64,000 bases of DNA. Origin: Neodontobutis hainanensis. Its lineage: Eukaryota > Chordata > Actinopteri > Gobiiformes > Odontobutidae. Position 1 is the first letter of the stretch. Each line of letters begins with the position of its first letter. The notes under the pieces are model-generated. The model was not told where the DNA came from. It did no database searches and saw only the letters and a program-made list of their open reading frames with translations. Positions 55,401 to 64,000 of this stretch are shown here, piece after piece. Both the position numbers and the translations under genes were made by a program. The stretch covers positions 88,993-152,992 of the forward strand of contig JALDNG010000885.1 in assembly GCA_024349245.1 (NCBI GenBank), given 5' to 3'.

Positions 55401-58400
55401 AGGCCACAGAGAGACGAGAGGAAGCAGAGGAGGCAGAGAGACCAGAGGAGGCAGAGGCCACAGAAAGACCAGGGGAGGCAAGGAGAGTCTAGAGGAGACA
55501 GAGGCCACAGAGAGACCAGGAGAGGCAGGAGAGGCAGAGAGACCAGAAAAGGCAGATGCCTCAGAGAGACCAGAGTAGGCAGCGGCCAGAGAGAGACCAG
55601 AGAAGGCAGAGGCTACAGAGAGACCAGAGGAGGCTGAGGCCACAGAGAGGCGAGAGGAAGCAGAAAAGGCAGAGAGACCAGAGGAGGCAGAGGCCACAGA
55701 AAGACCAGAAGAGGCAGATAGTCCAGAGGATGCAGAGGCCATATAGAGACCAGAGGAGGCAGAGGCCACAGAGAGACGAGCGTAGCAGAGGCAAGAGAGA
55801 GACCAGTGGAGACAGAGAGACCAGAGGGGCATAGGAGGCAGACAGACAAGAGAATGCAGGCCACAGAGAGACCAGAGGAGGCAGAGGCCACAGAGAGACC
55901 AGAGGAGGCAGAGGAGGCAGAGAGACCAGAGGAGGCAGAGCCCACAGTGAGACCAGAGGGGGCAGAGGCCACCGAGAGTTCAGAGGAGGCAGAAAGACAG
56001 AGAGGTAAGAGGAGTCAGAGAGACGAGAGTATGCAGAGGCCACAGAGAGACCAGAAGAGGCAGAGGCCACAGAGAGATGAGAGGATTGCAGAGGTCACAG
56101 AGAGACCAGTGGAGGTAGAGAAAGCAGAGGAGGCAGAGAAGGCAGAGGCCACAAAAGACCAGAGGAGGCAGAGAGTCCAGAGGAGGCAGAGGCCAATGAG
56201 AGGCCAGAGGAGGTAGAGGCCACAGAGAGACCAGAGGAGGCAGAGGCCACAGAAAGACCAGAGGAGGCAGAGGCCACAGAGAGACCAGAGGAGGCAGTTA
56301 GAGCAGCGGAGGCAGACAGACCAGAGGAGGCAGAGGCCACAAAGAGACCAGAGGAGGCAGAGAGTCAAGAGGAGGCAGAGGCCACAGAGTGACTAGAGGA
56401 GGCAGAGGCAAAAAAAGAGAGCAGTGGAGGCAGAGAGACTAGAGGAGGCAGAAGAGGCAGAGAGTCAAGAGAAGGCAGAGGCCACAGAGAGACCAGAGGA
56501 GGCAGAGGCCACAGAGAGACGAGAGGAGGCAGAGGAGATAGAGAGAGCAGAAGAGGAAGAGGCCACAGTTAGACCAGAGGGGGAAGAGGCCACCGAGAGT
56601 TCAGTTGAGGCAGAAAGACAGAGAGCCCAGAGGAGGCAGAGAGATGAGAGGATGCAGAGGAGGCAGAGAGACCAAAGGAGACAGAGGCCACAGAGAGACC
56701 AGAGGAGTTATAGGAATAGAGAGTCCAGAGGAGGCAGAGGCCACAGAGAGGCTAGAGGAGGTAGAGGCCACAGAGAGACCAGAGGAGGCAGAAGCCACAA
56801 AAGACCAGAGGAGGCAGAGGCCACAGAGAGACCAGAGGAGGCAGAGGAGGCAGAGAGACCAGAAAAGGCAGATGCCACAGAGAGACCAGAGGAGGCAGAA
56901 GCCACAAAAAGACCAGAGGAGGCAGAGGCCACAGAGAGACCAGAGGAGGCAGAGGAGGCAGAGAGACCAGAAAAGGAAGATGCCACAGAGAGACCAGAGG
57001 AGGCAGCGGCCACAGAGAGACCAGAGGAGGCAGAGAGCCACAGAGTGACTAGAGGAGGCATAGGAGACAAAGAGACCAGAGGAGTCAGAGGCCACAGACA
57101 GACCAGAGGAGGCAGAGGCAATAGAGAGACTAGTGGAGGCAGAGAGACTAGAGAGGCCAGAGGAAGCAGAGGCCACAGAGAGACCAGAGGAGGCAGAGGC
57201 CACAGAGAGACCAGAGGAGGCAGAGGAGATATAGAGCAGAAGAGGCAAAGGCCACAGTTAGACCAGAGGGGAAGAGGCCACCGAGAGTTCAGAGGAGGCA
57301 GAAAGACAGAGAACCCAGAGGAGATAGAGGAATAGAGAGACAAGAGGAGGCAGAGGCCACAGAGAGACCAGAGGAAGCAGAGGTCACAGAGAGACCAGAG
57401 GAGGCATAAGTGACAGAGAGACCAGTGGAGGCAGAGGCCACAGAGAGTCCAGAGGAGGCAGAGAGTCCAGAGGAGTCAGAGGCCACAGAGAGAGCAGAGA
57501 GGGCAGAGGAGGCAGAGGCGAGAGAGAGACCAGAAGAGGCATAAGTCACAGAGAGTCCAGTAAAGGCAGAGGCCATAGAGAGACTAGAGGAGGCAGAGAA
57601 GGCAGAGAGATTAGAGGAGGCAGAGGCCACAGAGAGACCAGAGGAGGGAGAGGCGACAGAGAGACTAGAGGAGAAAGATAAGTCAGAGAGACTAGTGGAG
57701 GCAGAGGCCAGAGAGAGAGCAGAGGAGGCAGAGGCCACAGAGAGACGAGTGGAGTCAAAGGCCACTGAGAGACCAGTGGAGGCATAGGAGACAGAGAGAC
57801 CAGAGGAGGCAGAGGCCACAGAGAGACGAGAGGAGGCAGGGGACACAGACAGACCAGAGGAGGCAGCGGCCAAAGAGAGACCAGAGAAGGCAGAGGCCAC
57901 AGAGAGACCAGAGGAGGCAGAAGCCACAGAGGGACCAGAGGAGGAAGAGGAGGCAGAGGACACAGACAGTCCAGAGGAGGCAGAGGCCACAGAGAGACAA
58001 GAGGAGGCAGAGAGACCAGAGGAGACAGAGGAGACAGAGAGACCAGAGGAGGCAGAGGCCACAGAGAGACGAGAGGAGGCAGAGGACACAGACAGACCAG
58101 AGGAGGCAGAGGCCACAGAGAGACTAGAGGAGGCAGAGGAGACAGAGAGACTAGAGGATTGCAGAGGTCACAGAGAGACCAGAGGAGGTAGAGGCCACAG
58201 AGAGAAGAGAGGAGGCAGAGGACACAGACAGACCAGAGGAGGCAGAGGTGACAGAGAGACTAGAGGAGGCAGAGGAGACAGAGAGACCAGAGAAAGCAGA
58301 GGCCACAGAGAGTCCAGAGGAAGCAGAGGAGGCAGAGAGACCAGAGGAGGCAGAGGCCACAGAAAGACCAGGGGAGGCAAGGAGAGTCTTGAGGAGGCAG

Positions 58401-61400
58401 AGGCCACAGAGAGACCAGGGGAGGCAGAGGAGGCAGAGAGACCAGAAAGGCAGATGCCTCAGAGAGACCAGAGCAGGCAGCGCCAGAGAGAGACCAGAGA
58501 AGGCAGAGGCCACAGAGAGACCAGAGGAGGCTGAGGCCACAGAGAGACCAGAGGAGGCAGAGAGACAGAGAGACTAGAGGAGGCAGCGGCCAAAGAGAGA
58601 CCAGAGAAGGCAGAGGCCACAGAGAGACCAGAGGAGGCAGAAGCCACAGAGAGACCAGAGGAGGCAGAGGAGGCAGAGGACACAGACAGTCCAGAGGAGG
58701 CAGAGGCCACAGAGAGACCAGAGGAGGCAGAGAGACCAGAGGAGACAGAGGAGACAGAGAGACCAGAGGATTCAGAGGCCACAGAGAGACGAGAGGAGGC
58801 AGAGGACACAGACAGACCAGAGGAGGCAGAGGCCACTGAGAGACTAGAGGAGGCAGAGGAGACAGAGAGACTAGAGGATTGCAGAGGTCACAGAGAGGCC
58901 AGAGGAGGTAGAGGACACAGAGAGACGAGAGGAGGCAGAGGACACAGACAGACCAGAGGAGGCAGAGGCGACAGAGAGACTAGCGGAGGCAGAGGAGACA
59001 GAGAGACCAGAGGAGGCAGAGGCCACAGAGAGACGAGAGGAAGCAGAGGAGGCAGAGAGACCAGAGGAGGCAGAGGCCACAGAAAGACCAGGGGAGGCAA
59101 GGAGAGTCTTGAGGAGGCAGAGGCCACAGAGAGACCAGGGGAGGCAGAGGAGGCAGAGAGACCAGAAAAGGCAGATGCCTCAAAGAGACCAGAGTAGGCA
59201 GCGGCCAGAGAGAGACCAGAGAAGGCAGAGGCCACAGAGAGACCAGAGCAGGCTGAGGCCACAGAGAGACCAGAGGAGGCAGAGAGACAGAGAGACCAGA
59301 GGAGGCAGTTAGAGCAGAGGAGGCAGAGGAGGGAGAGAGACCAGAGGAGGCAGAGGCCACAGAGTGATTAGAGGAGGCAGAGGAGACAAAGAGACCCGAG
59401 GAGGCAGAAGACACAGAGAGACTAGAGGAGGCAGAGGCCACAGAGAATCTAGGATAGGCATAGGCTACAGAGAGACCAGAGGATTGCAGAGGTCACAGAG
59501 AGACCAGTGGAGGTAGAGAGAGCAGAGGAGGCAGAGAAGGCAGAGAGACCAGTGGGGGGCAGAGGAGACAGAGTGACCAGAGGAGGCAACGGGGCAGAGA
59601 GGCCACAGGAGGCAGAGGCCACAGAGAGACCAGAGGAGGCAGAGGACACAGACAGACCAGAGGAGGCAGAGAGAGCAGAGGAGGCAGAGAAGTCAGAGAG
59701 ACCAGTGGAGGCAGAGGAGACAGAGAGACCAGAGGAGGCAGAGCCCATAGAGAGACCAGAGGAGGCCGAGGCCATAGAGAGACCAGAGTAGGCAGAGAAA
59801 GAGAGACCAGAGGAGGCAGTTAGAGCAGAGGAGGCAGAGGAGGCAGAGAGACCAGAGGAGGCAGAGGCCACAGAGTGACTAGAGGAGGCAGAGGAGACCA
59901 AGAGACCAGAGGAGACAGAGGCAATAGAGAGAGCAGTGGAGGCAGAGAGACCAGAGGGGACAGAGGAGTCAGAGAGACAAGGGAAGGCCGAGGCCACAGA
60001 GAGAGCAGAGGAGGCAGAGGCCATAGAGACACCAGAGGAGGTAGAGGAGGCAGAGAGACCAGAGGAGTTTGAGGAGAAAGAGAGACCAGAAGAGGCAAAG
60101 GAGACAGAGAGACCAGAAAAGGCAGATGCTTCAGAGAGACCAGAGGAGGCAGATGCCTCAGAGAGACCAGAGCAGGCAGCGGCCAAAGAGAGACCAGAGA
60201 AGGCAGAGGCCACAGAGAGACCAGAGGAGGCAGAGGAGGCAGAGGACACAGACAGACCAGAGGAGGGAGAGGCCACAGAGAGACCAGAGGAGGCAGAGAG
60301 ACCAGAGGAGGCAGAGGAGACAGAGAGACCAGAGGAGGCAGAGGCCACAGAGAGACCAGAGGAGGCAGAGGACACAGACAGGCCAGAGGAGGAAGAGGCC
60401 ACAGAGAGACCAGAGGAGGCAGAGGAGACAGAAAGACCAGAGGAGGCAGAGGCCACAGAGAGACGAGAGGAAGCAGAGGAGGCAGAGAGACCAGAGGAGG
60501 CAGAGGCCACAGAAAGACCAGGGGAGGCAAGGAGAGTCTAGAGGAGACAGAGGCCACAGAGAGACCAGGAGAGGCAGAAGAGGCAGAGAGACCAGAAAAG
60601 GCAGATGCCTCAGAGAGACCAGAGTAGGCAGCGGCCAGAGAGAGACCAGAGAAGGCAGAGGCTACAGAGAGACCAGAGGAGGCTGAGGCCACAGAGAGGC
60701 GAGAGGAAGCAGAAAAGGCAGAGAGACCAGAGGAGGCAGAGGCCACAGAAAGACCAGAAGAGGCAGATAGTCCAGAGGATGCAGAGGCCATATAGAGACC
60801 AGAGGAGGCAGAGGCCACAGAGAGACGAGCGGTAGCAGAGGCAAGAGAGAGACCAGTGGAGACAGAGAGACCAGAGGGGGCATAGGAGGCAGACAGACAA
60901 GAGAATGCAGCGGCCACAGAGAGACCAGAGGAGGCAGAGGCCACAGAGAGACCAGAGGAGGCAGAGGAGGCAGAGAGACCAGAGGAGGCAGAGCCCACAG
61001 TGAGACCAGAGGGGGCAGAGGCCACCGAGAGTTCAGAGGAGGCAGAAAGACAGAGAGGTAAGAGGAGTCAGAGAGACGAGAGTATGCAGAGGCCACAGAG
61101 AGACCAGAAGAGGCAGAGGCCACAGAGAGATGAGAGGATTGCAGAGGTCACAGAGAGACCAGTGGAGGTAGAGAAAGCAGAGGAGGCAGAGAAGGCAGAG
61201 AGACCAGTGGAATCAGGGGAGACAGAGAGACCAGAGGAGGCAACGGGGCAGAGAGGCCACAGGAGGCAGAGGCCACCGAGAGTTCAGAGAAGGAAGAAAT
61301 ACAGAGAGACCAAAGGAGGCAGAGTGATTAGAGAACGCATAGGAGGCAGAGAGACCAGAAAAGGCAGATGGCACAGAGAGACCAGAGGAGCCAGCGGCAG

Positions 61401-64000
61401 CAGAGAGACGAGAGGAGGCAGAGAGACCAGAGAAGGCAGAGGACACAAAGAGACCAGAAGAGGCAGAGAGACAGAGAGACCAGAGGAGGCAGTTAGAGCA
61501 GAGGAGGCAGAGGAGGCAGAGAGACCAGAGGAGGCAGAGGCCACAGAGTGACTAGAGGAGGCAGAGGAGACAGAGAGACCAGAGGAGGCAGAGGCCACAG
61601 AGAGACGAGAGGAAGCAAAGGAGGCAGAGAGACCAGAGGAGGCAGAGGCCACAGAAAGACCAGGGGAGGCAAGGAGAGTCTAGAGGAGACAGAGGCTACA
61701 GAGAGACCAGGAGAGACAGAAGAGGCAGAGAGACCAGAAAAGGCAGATGCCTCAGAGAGACCAGAGTAGGCAGCGGCCAGAGAGAGACCAAAGAAGGCAG
61801 AGGCCACAGAGAGACCAGAGGAGGCTGAGGCCACAGAGAGGCGAGAGGAAGCAGAAAAGGCAGAGAGACCAGAGGAGGCAGAGGCCACAGAGAGACCAAA
61901 GGAAGCAGAGGCAATAGAGAGACCAGTGGAGGCAGAGAGACCAGAGGGGGCATAGGAGGAAGACAGACAAGGCAGCGGCCACAGAGAGACCAGAGGAGGC
62001 AGAGGCCATAGAGAGGCCAGAGGAGGCAGAGGCCACAGAGAGTTCAGAGGAGGCAGAGGAGACAGAGAGACCAGAGGAGGCAGAGGCCACAGAGGGATGA
62101 GCGGAAGTAGAGGCAATAGAGAGGCCAGTGGAGGCAGAGAGACCAGAGGGGGCATAGGCCACAGAGAGACCAGAGGAGGCAGAGGAGGCAGAGAGACCAG
62201 AGGAGGCAGAGCCCACAGTGAGAGGCAGAGGCAGAGGCCACCGAGAGTTCAGAGGCCACCGAGAGTTCAGAGGAGGCAGAAAGACAGAGAGGCAAGAGGA
62301 GGCAGAGAGACGAGAGGATGCAGAGGAGGCAGAGAGAGCAGAGGAGACCGAGGCCACAGAGAGACCAGAAGAGGTAGAGGCCACAGAGAGATGAGAGGAG
62401 GCAGACGAGAAAGAGAGAGCAGAGGAGGCAGAGGCCACAGAGAATCCAAAAGAGACATAGGCCAAAGAGAGACCAGAGGAATGCAGAGGTCACAGAGAGA
62501 CCAGTGGAGGTAGAGAGAGCAGAGGAGGCAGAGAAGGCAGAGAGACCAGTGGAGGCAGAGGAGACAGAGAGACCAGAGGAGGCAACGGGCAGAGAGGCCA
62601 GAGGAGGCAGAGGCCACCGAGAGTTCAGAGGAGGAAGAAAGACAGAGAGACCAAAGGAGGCAGAGAGATTAGAGGACGATAGGTGGCAGAGAGACCAGAA
62701 AAGGCAGATGCCACAGAGAGACCAGAGGAGCCAGCGGCAGCAGAGTGACCAGAGGAGGCAGAGAGACCAGAGAAGGCAGAGGACACAAAGAGACCAGAGG
62801 AGGCAGAGGCCACAGAGTGACTATAGGAGGCAGAGGAGACAAAGAGACCAGAGGAGGCAGAGGCCACAGAGAGACGAGAGGAGGCAGAGGCAATAAAGAG
62901 ACCAGTGGAGGCAGTGAGACCAGAGGAGGCAGATACCACAGAGAGACCAGAGGAGGAAGAGGCGACAAAGAGACTAGAGGAGACAGATAAGTCAGAGAGA
63001 CTAGTGGAGGTAGAGGCCAGAGAGAGAGCAGAGGAGGCAGAGGCCACAGAGAGACGAGTGGAGTCAAAGGCCACTGAGAGACCAGTGGAGGCAGAGGAGA
63101 CAGAGAGACCAGAGGAGGCAGAGGCCACAGAGAATCCAGAGGAGGCATCGGCCACAGAGAGACCAGAGGATTGCAGAGGTCACAGAGAGACCAGTGGGGG
63201 TAGAGAGATCAGAGGAGGCAGAGAAGGCAGAGAGACCAGTGGAGGCAGGGGAGACAGAGAGAGCAAGGGAGGCAGAGATCACATAGAGACGAGAGGAAGC
63301 AGAGGAGGCAGAGAGACCAGAGGAGGCAGAGGCAACAGAGAGACCAGAGGAGGCACAGGCAATAGAGAGACCAGTAGAAAAAGAGAGACCAGAGGGGGCA
63401 GAGGAGGCAGAGAGACAAGAGAAGACAGAGGCCACAGAGAGACCAGAGGAGGCAGAGGCCACAGAGAGACCAGAGGAGGCAGAGGAGGCAGACGAGACAG
63501 AGAGACGAGAGGAAGCAGGGGAGGCAGAGAGTCTAGAGGAGGCAGAGGCCACAGAAAGACTAGAAGAGGCAGAGGTCACAGAGAGACCAGAGGAGGCAGA
63601 GGAGGCAGAAAGACCAGAAAAGGCAGATGCCACAGAGAGACCAGTGGAGGCAGCGGCCAGAGAGAGAGCAGAGAAGGCAGAGGCCACAGAGAGACCATAG
63701 GAGGCAGAGGCAATAGAGAGACCAGTGGAGGCAAAGAAGGCAGAGAGACCAGAAGAGGCAGAGGCCACAGAGAGACCAGATGATACAGAGAGACAGAGAG
63801 ACCAGAGGAGGAAGTTAAAGCAGAGGAGGCAGAGAAAGCAGAGAGACCAGAGGAGGCAGAGGCCACACAGTGACTAGAGGAGGCAGAGGAGACAAAAAGA
63901 GACCAGAGGAGGCAGAGGCCACACAGACCAGAGGAGGCAGAGGAGGCAGAGAGACCAGAGGAGGCAGAGGAGACAGAGAGACGAGAGGAAGCAGGGGAGG
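52431..64000 (+). repeat. Giant GA-rich minisatellite, second block, continuing past the window
   Basis: The same 27-bp unit family resumes immediately after the Harbinger target duplication and runs to the window edge (at least 11.6 kb). Variants such as GAGGACACAGACAGACCAGA and GGCAGCGGCCAGAGAGAGAC are commoner here than in the first block, so the block has its own history. Confidence 0.95.
54010..61195 (+). repeat. Pair of about 2.1-kb near-identical segments, 5.05 kb apart, in the second block
   Basis: The stretch at about 54010-56145 recurs at about 59059-61195 with few differences; the landmark GGCAAGGAGAGTCTTGAGGA is at about 54047 and 59096, a shift of about 5,049 bp. The intervening 3 kb contains further partial copies (for example near 58380). 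Confidence 0.8.

Noticed and set aside
36840..64000. Sense frames rich in E, R, A, T and P (ERPEEAEAT repeats) as a repetitive structural protein
   Set aside because: Each such frame is closed by TAG or TGA within variant units and alternates with the other two sense frames; there is no coding continuity over more than about 300 codons.

Overview
This is eukaryotic DNA, almost certainly from a teleost fish. The evidence is exon-by-exon gene structure with GT-AG introns, Fc-receptor-like immunoglobulin exons of fish type, tRNA-derived SINEs with fish-style 3' tails, a hAT and a Harbinger transposon, and an endogenous retrovirus. No bacterial-type operons, ribosome binding sites or CRISPR arrays are present. 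Everything below comes from reading the sequence and from motif recognition; no database search was run.

Layout. (1) 1-1070: exons of an Ig-domain receptor, the last one running directly into a broken exon fragment of a plasma-membrane calcium ATPase. (2) 1159-10099: an endogenous retrovirus with near-identical LTRs, a 4-bp target duplication and a tRNA-Leu-type primer site, but a badly broken gag-pol and almost no env. (3) 10100-22170: mostly intronic or intergenic DNA with scattered exons of a T-type-like voltage-gated calcium channel (domain IV pore, a domain I/II chimera, IVS6). Inside it a 4.9-kb hAT transposon (15641-20500) sits in a SINE. (4) 23728-25531: a second Ig-receptor gene, with three frame-broken or internally deleted exons, one intact Ig exon and a transmembrane exon. 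(5) 27216-36690: the longest run of the T-type-like channel, from domain IS2/S3 to IIIS4, with recognisable splice sites and filter residues E (I) and E (II), plus D in the separate domain IV exon. It carries nonsense codons, frameshifts and a lost splice acceptor, so it reads as a pseudogene although domain III is open. (6) 36698-64000 (edge): a giant GA-rich minisatellite of a 27-bp unit, about 25 kb in this window, organised in higher-order repeats of about 3.86 kb and related larger duplications. It is interrupted once, at 50109-52427, by a Harbinger element with a TTA target duplication.

How the parts relate. Channel and Ig-receptor exons occur in more than one partial copy and in scrambled order (IV, I/II, IV, Ig, then I-II-III). 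This points to repeated local duplication and deletion, with mobile elements dropped in. The minisatellite begins exactly where the IIIS4 exon loses similarity to the channel family. Its unit length is a multiple of three and contains no stop in any of the six frames, so it yields many long but probably meaningless open frames on both strands; I do not annotate these as genes. No complete, clearly functional protein-coding gene can be demonstrated in the window.
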